A stretch of 51,600 nucleotides of DNA. It comes from a virus. Position 1 is the stretch's first letter, and the number at the start of each line of letters is the position of its first letter. Both the position numbers and the translations under genes were made by a program. This document shows positions 39,619 to 48,545 of the stretch, one piece after another. The stretch is from positions 1-51,600 of IMG/VR virus record IMGVR_UViG_3300034101_003724, one strand, 5' to 3'. The notes under the pieces are model-generated. The model was not told the origin of the DNA. It searched no databases and was given only the letters and a program-made list of their open reading frames with translations.

Positions 39619-40140
39619 ATGCCCATTGAGAACAACGTCAAGGCCATGTTCAACTCGCTCAACACCGCGTTCGCGCAGGCTCAGCCCGACAACGGCATGG
39701 GTGCTGGCGGCTGGTGGCCGGCAGAGGGTCAGCACGAGGTGTTCGTGTCCGCCCTGAACGTGCGCCCCAGCGAGTACAAGCTGCCGGACGGCCAGAAGGT
39801 TGCCGGCACGGAGATCAGCTTTCGGTACCAGCTCATCAACGACACCGACTCCCCCAACGAGCCGCGCTCGTTCGACGGCAGCGCCTTCCGCCTGCCGCAG
39901 GACACCAGCGTCCTCGACGACAAGGGTCGCATGCGCGTTGACATCGAGATGCGCCGCCTGAAGGGCCACCTCCAGACCATCCTCCGCCGTGACGTCAAGG
40001 ATATCGGAACCGCTATCGCGGACGCCGATGCCAAGATCAACGGTCAGGACGCGGTCGCCGTCGTCGTGAAGTGCCAGTACGACAACGTCAACGGAAAGAT
40101 CTACCGCAAGGACTTCCTCGTGAAGCCCCTTGCCGGCTGA
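39619..40140 (+). CDS. SSB-like protein (DUF669-type)
   Basis: 173 residues, ATG at 39619 with CGGAG upstream. It contains an N-terminal helix (MPIENNVKAMFNSLNTAFAQ), a beta domain (GQHEVFVSALNVRPSEYKLP, then TEISFRYQLINDTD) and a late KCQYDNVNGKIYRKDF. Phage proteins with this order next to Sak4-type ATPases are usually single-strand DNA binders. Terminators follow directly. The DUF669 comparison is tentative. Confidence 0.7.
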   Translation: MPIENNVKAMFNSLNTAFAQAQPDNGMGAGGWWPAEGQHEVFVSALNVRPSEYKLPDGQKVAGTEISFRYQLINDTDSPNEPRSFDGSAFRLPQDTSVLDDKGRMRVDIEMRRLKGHLQTILRRDVKDIGTAIADADAKINGQDAVAVVVKCQYDNVNGKIYRKDFLVKPLAG

Positions 40141-40169
40141 TCTGTTACACTACCCAGACCCCACCAGCC

Positions 40170-40201
40170 GGGGGAGGGTTACCCGCAAGGTGCCCTCCCC
40201 C
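40170..40201 (+). terminator. GC hairpin after the SSB-like gene
   Basis: GGGGGAGGG (40170-40178) pairs with CCCTCCCCC (40193-40201), with an additional inner ACC/GGT. It follows a Chi-type motif (40161-40168). The 3' side has few T residues, so termination may be incomplete. Confidence 0.6.
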
Positions 40202-40219
40202 TCATAGTCCCCCGGATAG

Positions 40220-40260
40220 CCCCCTGGTTGCCCCGAACGACGGAGAGCGACCAGGGGGTT
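40220..40260 (+). terminator. Second hairpin with short T run
   Basis: CCCCCTGGT (40220-40228) pairs with ACCAGGGGG (40250-40258), then TTT. Together with the hairpin at 40170 it isolates the last two plus-arm genes. Confidence 0.6.
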
Positions 40261-40287
40261 TCCGCGGGGGGCCTGAAAGGAACACGC

Positions 40288-40725
40288 GTGTACGAGACTC
40301 GGTTCGTCTATCAGCTGCCGCTTGACCGCGCAGATGAAGTTGCCACACAGGTAGCCAAGGTGTTGGAGGCGACCGAAGTACACCCCGTAAGCGTCAACCT
40401 TGCTGTTGACGAAGACCGCGCCATCGCGACGATCATCTACCTCACCGGTACGCCGGTGGAGAGCGATACGGTGATCAAGCAGTGGCGCCGAATCGACAAG
40501 GGAATCCAGGTCGAGCGCAATCACAAGATCAACCCCGACCGATTCCGTCGCGTTGCGCTCATCGGAACGGAGAACGGCCAGCTCCGCAACATGCTTGCCC
40601 ACGAGGTGGAGCGCCTGTGCCGCAAGGGCGTAGGCAGCAAGGGGATCCTTGACTACCTAACCGAGTGCGAAGGCATTGTTGCCCAGCTCAAGTCGTACGT
40701 AGAATCCACGCGTGCACCAGTCTGA
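40288..40725 (+). CDS. Hypothetical protein
   Basis: 145 residues from GTG 40288, placed by GAAAGGA seven bases upstream and the hairpins before it. The N-terminal half is alpha/beta (MYETRFVYQLPLDRADEVAT, ATIIYLTGTPVESD), and the C-terminus is helical (LRNMLAHEVERLCRKGVGSK). No family was recognised. It overlaps the next gene by 14 bases. Confidence 0.65.
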   Translation: MYETRFVYQLPLDRADEVATQVAKVLEATEVHPVSVNLAVDEDRAIATIIYLTGTPVESDTVIKQWRRIDKGIQVERNHKINPDRFRRVALIGTENGQLRNMLAHEVERLCRKGVGSKGILDYLTECEGIVAQLKSYVESTRAPV

Positions 40726-41158
40726 ACACGGACTATCCGCCGTCATCTCCCGACACTCCGGTGAACCCCTCTCCATCACCGGACCCTCCCCCTTCACCGA
40801 CACCACCGAACCCCTCCACGCCTACGCCGGTATCTACCGCGCACCCACAGGCTGGTGGGGCATCGTCGTCCACTGCCCACGCGGCACGCACCCCCAGCAC
40901 GCGATCCAGCACTACGAGGCAGACACCACCCCTGTCCTCTGGATCACACCAGAAGCGAGCATCGGGCTCTACCGGTTGCCGTCCAACGAACTCGTAGTAT
41001 CAGCTCGAGTACCTCCTCTGGCAATCGAGGCAATGACACAGGTGATCGCTGACGAGACTGGTCGCGACTTTGCGGAGAGCCGATTCAATCGCAGGCGCGT
41101 ACCCGCGGGCGTGCGATGGCTGCCCGGCAAGCAGATGCAGCTCTGGTTCTCGCTCTAG
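40712..41158 (+). CDS. Hypothetical protein, last gene of the plus arm
   Basis: 148 residues from GTG 40712. It ends four bases inside the converging minus-strand gene. A Trp/Gly-rich centre (TGWWGIVVHCPRGTHPQHA) includes a Chi motif read in the GWWG phase. The C-terminus is basic (RRRVPAGVRWLPGKQMQLW). No family was recognised. No terminator separates the two converging arms here. Confidence 0.65.
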   Translation: MHQSEHGLSAVISRHSGEPLSITGPSPFTDTTEPLHAYAGIYRAPTGWWGIVVHCPRGTHPQHAIQHYEADTTPVLWITPEASIGLYRLPSNELVVSARVPPLAIEAMTQVIADETGRDFAESRFNRRRVPAGVRWLPGKQMQLWFSL

Positions 41159-44100
41159 CGATTGCCCCAGCGGTACATGTCGCCCTGCTCGACCGGCTGA
41201 CCGGGAACCCCACCAGCCATGAGCTGACCAGGCAGGGTCTCCTCAACCGCCTGCTGGTACACGTCTCGCGCAGTCTTGTCGATGCTCTCGAGCGTGCGGC
41301 CCACGACGCTCTCCTCGCGGAGCTTGATCGCCTGCTTCATCTGCTCCTGCGTCACCGTCAAGGGTAGGCCGAATCGCTTCTCGAAGTTCACCTTTACGCG
41401 CTTGGCGGCACCCATGTTGTTGCCGAGCACGGCTGCGATGTACTGCCGACGACCCTCGCGGATCGCGTCGCGGTTCTTCAGGAGGAACTGGCTCAGCTCC
41501 TGCGGCTGGCTGAACCGACCCATGTCCGCACCGAACGACCGAAGCACCACGTCGCTGGTGGGGTACTGTCCCATGAACCGACCGTCCGTGTTGTACACGG
41601 GCACCATGCCGCTCTCTGACTGCCGCCAGTCCGCATACGTCCGCTGGAGCCCCAGCACCTGCAACGGCTCAGAGGGAGGCAGCGTGCCGATCAACCGGCT
41701 TACCGCAACGCCGCCCGGGATGATGCGCGGAAGGATGTCCTGAAGGATCTCGCCGTCGCCGGTACCCAGATACTTCACCGCGTTCCAGCCAACGTCCACC
41801 ACGGGCGGGATGTAGAGCGGGGGCTGGTCGCCCTGCAACGCCTGCTGTCCCCCCACCAGATCCGTCATGCCGAACGCAAGGCCACGGCTCAGGTCCACGC
41901 CGAGCGCGTTCTTGCCGACCTCGTAGGCCACCGCGCTGACCGCCATCAGCTTCGCAAGGTCCTGCAGCACGGGCGCCCGTCGATTCGGATCCACGATCTT
42001 CGGGATCGCGAACACGTTGGTGAACGACCGGAGACCGTACTGCGCGAACTGGCGGAACGCGGGGTTGCGTAGACCAGGCAGGTAGAACATCGCGGGCCTG
42101 TTCAGCGGGCTGCTGCCGAACTGGAACATCTGCACGGCCTGGAACGCGTCCTGACCGGCACGCACAGCGTCGTCCGCACTGACCCGTCCTGCACGCTCGT
42201 AGGCGTTCAGCATCGCGTTCGCGGTCACCGTCCGGTTCAGCGTCTCGCTGAGCTGGAACGGCTTCATCAGCGTCTCGAGCAGGTTGAACTGCGGCTTCCC
42301 CACCAGCGGAGCCGTGCCGTACCCCGCCTGCTCCACCATGCCCCACGACGAGCCGATGTCCGCAAGAGACGAGACGTCGATGGACCCGGCACCGAACCGG
42401 CGCTGGAACGCGGTGCTCATCGCAGTCCGGATCTGCGCGGGACTCGCGCCGGGACCGAGCTTGCGGCGCACCTTCATGTACTCGCCGATCTGCTCGAAGC
42501 TCTGTGCGTAGGCCTTGACCGTGTTCTTGAACCCCAGTTGGTGAATGCTCTGGAGGGGCTGCAGCAGGTTGATGAGCACGGTGCCCATGTTCAAACCCAT
42601 GTGGCTGCCGTACATGAGGCGCGTCACGGACTGCCACGGCAGGAACTCGTCGCCCGCCAGGTCGTTGCCCCACGCCCGCATCTGCTGCACGAACTGGGCC
42701 GCGTACTTGCCCTGCCTCTCGACCGCACGCATGAACCGGCTGTCAGCCAGCCGTCGTGCGCCCTCCCGCGCAAACCCCGCAGCTGCCCTGTGCGCCGCAT
42801 CGTCCGCCGGCTTGATGCCAAGCGCAGCGGGAATGATGTTCGTCCGCCACTGATGAACGATGTGCTTGTCCTGCGGATTCGCATCGGTCATGGCCTGCAG
42901 GTCGGCCTCGATGAGGTCGTACCTGTTGTAGCGACCCACCGGCCGAAGATCCTCGGGCACCTCCGCCAGGTTCCGCACCCCTGCCGGCGCGCCCACAAGC
43001 GACCGACCGAGCGGACCCGGCAGCCTGGTGGGGACCCGACCGCCAGGGCTGAAGTCCCGCACGATTGCCTGCGTCTCCGGGTCGTTCGTCACGTCCTTCG
43101 TGAAGATCGCCCAGTCCCTCGACACGCTCGCCACGTACTTGCTTGCCGCGATGTCGGGCGCGACCCGCATCACGCGGTACATGTTGCCCTTGTCCTTCTG
43201 GCCCTGCACGCGCATCTTGGACGCGTTGATCAGTGCCTGCGCAAACCGGTTGCCGCCGAACCGTTCGCTCATGTACTCGAGGTCGCCTGGATCCCAGCCG
43301 ATCTGCGTCGTGCGGCTACGCATCATGCCGCGTCCGCTGGGGATCATCTCCGCGCCCTGCGTCACGTCAGTCGCGGCCTCGCCCGTGTACGGGTTGTAGG
43401 CCATCCGCCTGCCGAGATTGTCGTATGCCTCGACCGTGTTACGGGGCATGTAGTAGGGGTCCTGGAACGCCTGCTGATAGGCATCGACCAGAACGTCCTC
43501 GATCTCCCGCGACGTCGCACCCCGCTGGATTCGGGTGCCCCTGCGCTTCTCCGCGGACTTCATGAGCCGCGAGCTGATCTCGTCGCTCAGAAGCAGACGC
43601 ACCGCGTCCTCACCGCCGCTCACGATCTGACCGTTCTCGGTCATGTAACCGGCCTTCTTCAGTCCGTCGATCTTGCCGCGCACGAGGTTCAGCACCTTTG
43701 CCCGATCGAGCCTGAATCCCCCACCAGCCTCGTAGACAGCCTCGTCGCCGGCAAGGAGAACGCGGCCAAGCTCGTACAGGCCACGCTCCGCGTCCTGGAA
43801 CGACCTCAGCCCGAACTCCCCCTCGACCGCCTGCATCGCCGCCTCGTCATCGAACATCTTGTGGCGCTGGATATCCTCGAACTTGACCTTCACGCCACCC
43901 TGCTCGATGTCCGCCATGCTTAGCGTGGCGTTGGGCCCGCCGACCAGCGACTCCTGATCCTTCGGCAGACCGGGCTGGAACTTGATCCGGGTCATGCCCA
44001 GACGTTCCATCGACTGCTTCATGTTCTCGGTCCGGGTTACGCCGGGCATCTGCTCGAGCGCAGCCGAGTGCTTGTCGAGAGTCAGGAAGTTCTTGTTCTT

Positions 44101-44856
44101 CAGGTACCGCGTACCCAGTTCCTCAAATACCGGATCTTCGACGGGGAGCGAGCGGATCTTCCTCTCGCCTCTCTCGTTCGTGTACCAGACGCGCACGAAC
44201 TTGGCCTTCGGCTCGATGCCGACAACAGCGCGCTCCACGCGATCCGTATCCCACCCCAGCCGGCGAATGCCGTTGACCGCACGGATGTCACGGAGGTCAC
44301 GGGCCACCGCCTCGTTCGGAGCGTTCTCGGGCTCCAGCCGCGTCACGGTCACGCCGTGCTTGCGGCTCAGTGCCTGAAGGACCCGCTGGACCTCGCTCTC
44401 CATCTTCTCGCCCATGCGGTTACGGGCGGTCATGGTGTCGTTCGCGGCACCCTGCATCACGCCCGTGATCCGCGTGCCCTGGCTCTCCAGCGCGCCGCTC
44501 GTCATCCGGAAGAACCGGAGCATCGGCCAGTTCGCAGCCGCATACGAACCGGCCCCGCTTGCCGCAAAGAACCTGCGACCAGCCGCGACGTTCGCTACGC
44601 CCGGAGCCCCACCTGCCGCAGCCGCAAGCACACCCATCCACACCAGCGGGTTCGACAGGACATCGACCACGGTGTCGGACACCGGGTTGCCGCCAAGCTG
44701 CTCCTTCAGCTTCCCCGCAAACGACTCACGCTCACGGGGGCTGAGAGATGCCGGATCAAACAGAACGCGACGCACCGAGTCGGTGGTCGCGATTCCGTTT
44801 GCCAGCTGCGTCAGGATGACGGCCGGCTTGTCGTAGGAGCGAACCGGGTCAAACAC
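41155..44856 (-). CDS. Very large internal/ejection-type virion protein
   Basis: About 1233 residues. GTG at 44856 is preceded by GGAGG with five-base spacing; a GTG two codons upstream (44862) sits on that GGAGG and is less likely. The N-terminal region has a hydrophobic span (WMGVLAAAAGGAPGVANVAA) and Ala-rich helices. The long middle is mixed helix with many Arg/Glu pairs, and the C-terminus is helical and basic. Giant proteins at the end of podovirus late operons are usually ejected with DNA into the cell. No lysozyme or transglycosylase motif was certain. It contains five Chi-type sites (41210, 41554, 42300, 43721 and a CCTGGTGGGG variant). Confidence 0.75.
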   Translation of the reverse strand: MFDPVRSYDKPAVILTQLANGIATTDSVRRVLFDPASLSPRERESFAGKLKEQLGGNPVSDTVVDVLSNPLVWMGVLAAAAGGAPGVANVAAGRRFFAASGAGSYAAANWPMLRFFRMTSGALESQGTRITGVMQGAANDTMTARNRMGEKMESEVQRVLQALSRKHGVTVTRLEPENAPNEAVARDLRDIRAVNGIRRLGWDTDRVERAVVGIEPKAKFVRVWYTNERGERKIRSLPVEDPVFEELGTRYLKNKNFLTLDKHSAALEQMPGVTRTENMKQSMERLGMTRIKFQPGLPKDQESLVGGPNATLSMADIEQGGVKVKFEDIQRHKMFDDEAAMQAVEGEFGLRSFQDAERGLYELGRVLLAGDEAVYEAGGGFRLDRAKVLNLVRGKIDGLKKAGYMTENGQIVSGGEDAVRLLLSDEISSRLMKSAEKRRGTRIQRGATSREIEDVLVDAYQQAFQDPYYMPRNTVEAYDNLGRRMAYNPYTGEAATDVTQGAEMIPSGRGMMRSRTTQIGWDPGDLEYMSERFGGNRFAQALINASKMRVQGQKDKGNMYRVMRVAPDIAASKYVASVSRDWAIFTKDVTNDPETQAIVRDFSPGGRVPTRLPGPLGRSLVGAPAGVRNLAEVPEDLRPVGRYNRYDLIEADLQAMTDANPQDKHIVHQWRTNIIPAALGIKPADDAAHRAAAGFAREGARRLADSRFMRAVERQGKYAAQFVQQMRAWGNDLAGDEFLPWQSVTRLMYGSHMGLNMGTVLINLLQPLQSIHQLGFKNTVKAYAQSFEQIGEYMKVRRKLGPGASPAQIRTAMSTAFQRRFGAGSIDVSSLADIGSSWGMVEQAGYGTAPLVGKPQFNLLETLMKPFQLSETLNRTVTANAMLNAYERAGRVSADDAVRAGQDAFQAVQMFQFGSSPLNRPAMFYLPGLRNPAFRQFAQYGLRSFTNVFAIPKIVDPNRRAPVLQDLAKLMAVSAVAYEVGKNALGVDLSRGLAFGMTDLVGGQQALQGDQPPLYIPPVVDVGWNAVKYLGTGDGEILQDILPRIIPGGVAVSRLIGTLPPSEPLQVLGLQRTYADWRQSESGMVPVYNTDGRFMGQYPTSDVVLRSFGADMGRFSQPQELSQFLLKNRDAIREGRRQYIAAVLGNNMGAAKRVKVNFEKRFGLPLTVTQEQMKQAIKLREESVVGRTLESIDKTARDVYQQAVEETLPGQLMAGGVPGQPVEQGDMYRWGNR

Positions 44857-44868
44857 CGTCACCTCCCA

Positions 44869-45339
44869 TTACTTGGGACGAGAACGGAAGCGGACCTGGA
44901 CGGAAGCTCGACCGCTGCCGATGGTTCCGGTGATGTCGATGAGGAGCCAGTAACCCTGGGGAATCTTGTTCTCCGAGTTGCTGATTGCGGTCGAGCCGGT
45001 CGAAGACGCGTAGGTTGTGCCGGCGATTGCCGTGCGAACCACGCCGTCAGTCGTCAGAACCATGGTGTCGCCTGCCGTGACATTCGCGGTGTCGATGTTG
45101 GCAAGCGCAACAACGCTGCCAGCTGCGGTGTTGGTCAGGTCGCGAGTCACCTCGAACGACAGGACCGCAGACGAGCCGCCGACCGCATGGATGCCGACGA
45201 CGATCTCGTCGACGTACAGGTCGCGGTCTGCGTACAGCAGGATGGTGGGATCGTGCGGCGCGGCGGCCGCGTTGGGGAACACCGTGACCTGGAAGTCATC
45301 GGGGTAGTGCTGGGTAACGAGAGAAGTTTCGCCTGCCAT
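44869..45339 (-). CDS. Small beta-rich virion protein
   Basis: 156 residues, ATG at 45339 with AAGGAG upstream on the minus strand. It is beta-rich with Thr/Val/Ala repeats (VTVFPNAAAAPHDPTILLYA, VVALANIDTANVTAGDTMVL) and ends RASVQVRFRSRPK. Composition suits a capsid decoration or tail-tip protein. It lies between the large ejection-type gene and Ser/Pro-rich proteins. Unknown family. Confidence 0.7.
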   Translation of the reverse strand: MAGETSLVTQHYPDDFQVTVFPNAAAAPHDPTILLYADRDLYVDEIVVGIHAVGGSSAVLSFEVTRDLTNTAAGSVVALANIDTANVTAGDTMVLTTDGVVRTAIAGTTYASSTGSTAISNSENKIPQGYWLLIDITGTIGSGRASVQVRFRSRPK

Positions 45340-45363
45340 GAGTGTGCTCCTTGAGTGAACAGT

Positions 45364-46158
45364 TTAGCGGGAGAATCGGCCGTCCGCCATGGCTCGACCG
45401 AGTTCGTTCAACAAATCCTGGCGGGGAGACCCGCCAATGACGACTGCGCCCTGCGGCAACTTGCGACCAGCGGCGACTGCAGCGTAGATGTCCGGTGCCG
45501 ACTGCTGAAGCCGCATGAGGTTGCCCTGAATCGACTGATCGATGCTGTTAACCTGCGCCTGCCGAACGAGCTGACGCTGCTCGGCCTCCGCCCTGCTTGC
45601 CATCAGATCCGACAGAGCCTTGCGCTGCAGGGTCTCGTCGTCCACCCCCATCATGCGTTCAGTACCGGATCGAATTGGACCTGCAACCAAAGCGGATCCA
45701 GCTCCAACTCCGCCGAGAGCAGCAAGAGCGGTAAGGGCATTTGGTCCAGAAAGCTTTTTGCCTTTAGCCCTTGCAGCCCGAAGAGCTGCCAGCTTCGAGG
45801 CCCTGCGGGAGTCTCGATTCTTGGAATCTACGGCTGGACTTGGAGATGCGGCTGGACTTGGAGATGCGGCTGGCTTTGGAAGAGGAGGGGGAAATCTTGC
45901 CCTTAAAAAGGGTGTTTGCTTTTTGGTTCGCGCTCGACGCGGAACCCGTCGGCTAGGACTTCCTTGAAGAACTTGAGGCAATCTAGAAGCTAGATCAGCT
46001 GGCTCCAAGTCCATGCTGTCTTCTATGAGCCTCTGGCTTGAAGCAATGCCCAGTCGAGCTTTCTGCTCTTGCTCAGTAATAGCAGGCCGACGAAACTTAG
46101 TTTCTTTGCTCGGTCGAGCTCTTCGAGCTGAACTTGGGATTGGAACCGACTTAGCCAC
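45364..46158 (-). CDS. Ala/Arg/Pro-rich protein with tandem PAASPS repeat
   Basis: 264 residues from GTG 46158: AGGG lies upstream (GGAGGGCATCGGTG) and the GTG overlaps the preceding stop (GTGGCTAA), so I prefer it to the ATG at 46188. The N-terminal region is basic and Arg/Ser-rich, followed by PKPAASPSPAASPSPAVDS from an 18-base tandem repeat, a central Ala/Gly-rich hydrophobic stretch (NALTALAALGGVGAGSALVA) and a helical end. Likely a disordered virion or ejection component. Confidence 0.65.
   Translation of the reverse strand: MAKSVPIPSSARRARPSKETKFRRPAITEQEQKARLGIASSQRLIEDSMDLEPADLASRLPQVLQGSPSRRVPRRARTKKQTPFLRARFPPPLPKPAASPSPAASPSPAVDSKNRDSRRASKLAALRAARAKGKKLSGPNALTALAALGGVGAGSALVAGPIRSGTERMMGVDDETLQRKALSDLMASRAEAEQRQLVRQAQVNSIDQSIQGNLMRLQQSAPDIYAAVAAGRKLPQGAVVIGGSPRQDLLNELGRAMADGRFSR
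45832..45873. repeat. 18-base tandem repeat, about 2.3 copies
   Basis: GGCTGGACTTGGAGATGC occurs at 45832-45849 and 45850-45867, with GGCTGG starting a third copy at 45868. On the minus strand it encodes PAASPS-type units. Repeat copy number probably varies by slippage. The first six bases share the start of the genome-wide GGCTGG motif. Confidence 0.85.
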
Positions 46159-46585
46159 CGATGCCCTCCACGAGCTGGATGATCTCAATCGGGCTCAGGG
46201 TCCTCGGACTCTGCAGCTGAGCGATGCGCGCAGTACTGCCGGCAAGGATCTTCTCGAGCTCCTGGTCGTACACCGAGCGCCGACGGTCAAGCCGCTCAAG
46301 GTCGCCGCCGAGGTCCGCGTACTGCTGGGTCAACTCCTGCTGCCGAAGCAGCCCCGCAAGACCCATACCCCCACCAGCCCCCATCAGGCCTTCTTCACTC
46401 ATTCCGCCGCGCATCATCTTGCGCTGGTCGAACTCGTCCTGAATCTCGAGCTGGCGGCGCATCATCCGCTCCTGCTCCTCCTCGCTAGGCATCCCGTTGC
46501 CCGAAAGAATAAACGGAAGGGAGCCGGCAAGACCACCAGCAACAGTGAGTCCAAGAGGAGCAAGTGCAGCAAGGAACCCTGGCAT
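46151..46585 (-). CDS. Small protein with N-terminal membrane span
   Basis: 144 residues, ATG at 46585. The N-terminus (MPGFLAALAPLGLTVAGGLA) is hydrophobic, followed by an acidic/Met-rich helical region (SEEEQERMMRRQLEIQDEFD) and a further coiled coil (YADLGGDLERLDRRRSVYDQ). It might be a membrane-active ejection protein or a minor virion protein. It overlaps both neighbours, so it is coupled in the late operon. A Chi site encodes GAGGGM. Confidence 0.7.
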   Translation of the reverse strand: MPGFLAALAPLGLTVAGGLAGSLPFILSGNGMPSEEEQERMMRRQLEIQDEFDQRKMMRGGMSEEGLMGAGGGMGLAGLLRQQELTQQYADLGGDLERLDRRRSVYDQELEKILAGSTARIAQLQSPRTLSPIEIIQLVEGIGG

Positions 46586-46914
46586 TATGCGTTCTCCGTA
46601 AACACGATTGCGTCTTCCGCCTCAGGCGAACCGATGCGACCCACCTTGCCTACCCAGCTGGTGGGGGACTTCCGCTCGACGTACACCAGGACATCCGACT
46701 CGCGCCAGACGGGATCGTACCGCACTTCCCACAGCCAGCGACGGATTCCCTTGGGAGTCAACTTGCTGAACTCGCGGTCGAGCTGGCCGACCGGCAGGAA
46801 GCCCTTGCCCCCCACCAGCCCGAAGCCGTTCTCCACGGCGGGAGTGACAAGACCGACGCCGAACTTGTGCGCCATGTCGCTCAGGAACCGGCTCATCGCC
46901 TTCCAGTCGCTCAC
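46585..46914 (-). CDS. Small virion-region hypothetical protein
   Basis: 109 residues from GTG 46914, overlapping the preceding stop (GTGA). Centre and end (FLPVGQLDREFSKLTPKGIR, WLWEVRYDPVWRESDVLVYV) are mixed alpha/beta. It contains two Chi-type sites, read as LVGG and PTSWVG. Unknown function. Confidence 0.7.
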   Translation of the reverse strand: MSDWKAMSRFLSDMAHKFGVGLVTPAVENGFGLVGGKGFLPVGQLDREFSKLTPKGIRRWLWEVRYDPVWRESDVLVYVERKSPTSWVGKVGRIGSPEAEDAIVFTENA

Positions 46915-48545
46915 TCCATCCCCCCGCCCAATTCATCAATAAGGGCACGAATTGCGGCCAGCTCAGCTGCTGAAGCAGCAACCTTCGGCGCAACCGTGAC
47001 GCGCTGCGCGCCCATGCGCTCGGCTGTTCGGTACTTGCGATCAAGATTCTCAAGCAAAAGATTCAAGGAATCAATGTCCGCAAGCGCAGCTCTCTGCCCG
47101 GCATAACCACGCTCAAGACGAGTCGGATCAAGACCGACGCTCCTCAGATCGGTACGCAGGAGATCCCCCACCTGCCCGCTCTGCTTGGCAACGTCCAAGC
47201 CCATGACAACGTTCCGCAAGCTAGTCACGTTCGTCGTGCCAAGGTACCGACGCGCCTTGCGGAGCTGCGCCGCAGCGTCCTTCAAGCCCTCTTGCTGGGC
47301 AATACGAGCCTGCTTAATCAGAGAATCTTCAGGATCAACGCCGGCATCGGCACCAAGCTGGTCAGAAACGCGGGTAGTTTGATCCATCAGATCCATGCTC
47401 ATCTGGTTGAGCAGGGTGTCCAGCACGTCCGGACTCGCGCCCGACTGCGCAAGCATGGTGAGCGCCTGTTCCCGGTTAGCCGGGTTCGACTCGTCCGCGG
47501 CCATAATCATCTGCAGGGCCTGCTCCACCTTCTGCGGGTTGATGTTTGCAGCACCCGGCAGGTTTCCGAACTGCTGAGCAATTGCCTTGCCGAGCATCCC
47601 GCGATTGAGCTGCGCGACTTCGTCAGCAGTCTTCTTGCTTTCAACAAAGTTTGCGCTCGCCTGCCGAGCAAAGTCAATTCCCCCGATAATGCTAGCCCCG
47701 GGCTTCAGGTTCAGGTACTGAAGACCGCTAAGGTTACGGGAAGCAACGCGAGCCTGCTCCTCCGTCAACCCCTGAGCCATCAGGTACTTTATTGTTCGGA
47801 AAGGCTCAGGAAGTGCCGCGTTAGCAGGAATAGATGACTCAAATGCTTGCTGTGCGGAAAGAACATCCAGCTGCTTCTGGGAAAGAGTACTGCCCTCCTC
47901 GAGGAAGGCCTGGAGCGCGGGCTTTGCAAACTCGTTGCCCTGCGTGTTGGCGAGCTCTGCTGCTGCGATCTTCTGCTGGATGGTGCGGTTGAAATCCGCG
48001 TACAGCGTATTGATGTCGGTCGTGCCAGTCTCATATGCCTTCTTAGCGATGGCAAGTTGAGATGCGTTCTTTGCACGATCGTCCTCAATAACCTGAATTT
48101 CCTTGTCGTAAGCAGCAATTGCCTCAGCCTGTCCAGAGGCGATGGCCTGCTCCTTCAAGGCGTTGATCTGAGCAAGCCTTAGGGTGAGCCGCTGCTCGGT
48201 TGCAAACTTGCTCATCTCCCATTTCTGCATTTCCTCTCGCTCTGCAACGCGGAATTTACGGTCAAGAGTAGCCTGGTCAGACTCAAACAGTCGGCGAGCC
48301 TGGTTCTCCTGCGCCTGCATCTCCGCGCCAAAGCGCATCTGGCCCATGTCATGCTCGCGCTGACGGGCCTGCTCCGCGAGACCGGCCTCGAACTGGCTCT
48401 GGTTCTGCGCGAGGTTGCGGCTCTGCAGGAAGTTTTGATAGCCCTGGTTCAGGATGTCGGACTGACCCATCTCCTGCGCCACGAGGCCGCTGAGCGGATC
48501 TGCCTGCTGACCCCCACCAACCGGGTTGATCGGCATGTAAGCCAT
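46911..48545 (-). CDS. Long coiled-coil virion/ejection protein
   Basis: 544 residues, ATG at 48545 (TAATG overlap). It is dominated by coiled coil from about residue 35 to 200 (SQFEAGLAEQARQREHDMGQ, RKFRVAEREEMQKWEMSKFA), then helices (AIAAYDKEIQVIEDDRAKNA), ending near an acidic, Gly-rich tail. Such proteins form internal core structures or are ejected in podoviruses. The N-terminus starts MAYMPINPVGGGQQADP. No enzyme motif was seen. Confidence 0.75.
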   Translation of the reverse strand: MAYMPINPVGGGQQADPLSGLVAQEMGQSDILNQGYQNFLQSRNLAQNQSQFEAGLAEQARQREHDMGQMRFGAEMQAQENQARRLFESDQATLDRKFRVAEREEMQKWEMSKFATEQRLTLRLAQINALKEQAIASGQAEAIAAYDKEIQVIEDDRAKNASQLAIAKKAYETGTTDINTLYADFNRTIQQKIAAAELANTQGNEFAKPALQAFLEEGSTLSQKQLDVLSAQQAFESSIPANAALPEPFRTIKYLMAQGLTEEQARVASRNLSGLQYLNLKPGASIIGGIDFARQASANFVESKKTADEVAQLNRGMLGKAIAQQFGNLPGAANINPQKVEQALQMIMAADESNPANREQALTMLAQSGASPDVLDTLLNQMSMDLMDQTTRVSDQLGADAGVDPEDSLIKQARIAQQEGLKDAAAQLRKARRYLGTTNVTSLRNVVMGLDVAKQSGQVGDLLRTDLRSVGLDPTRLERGYAGQRAALADIDSLNLLLENLDRKYRTAERMGAQRVTVAPKVAASAAELAAIRALIDELGGGME

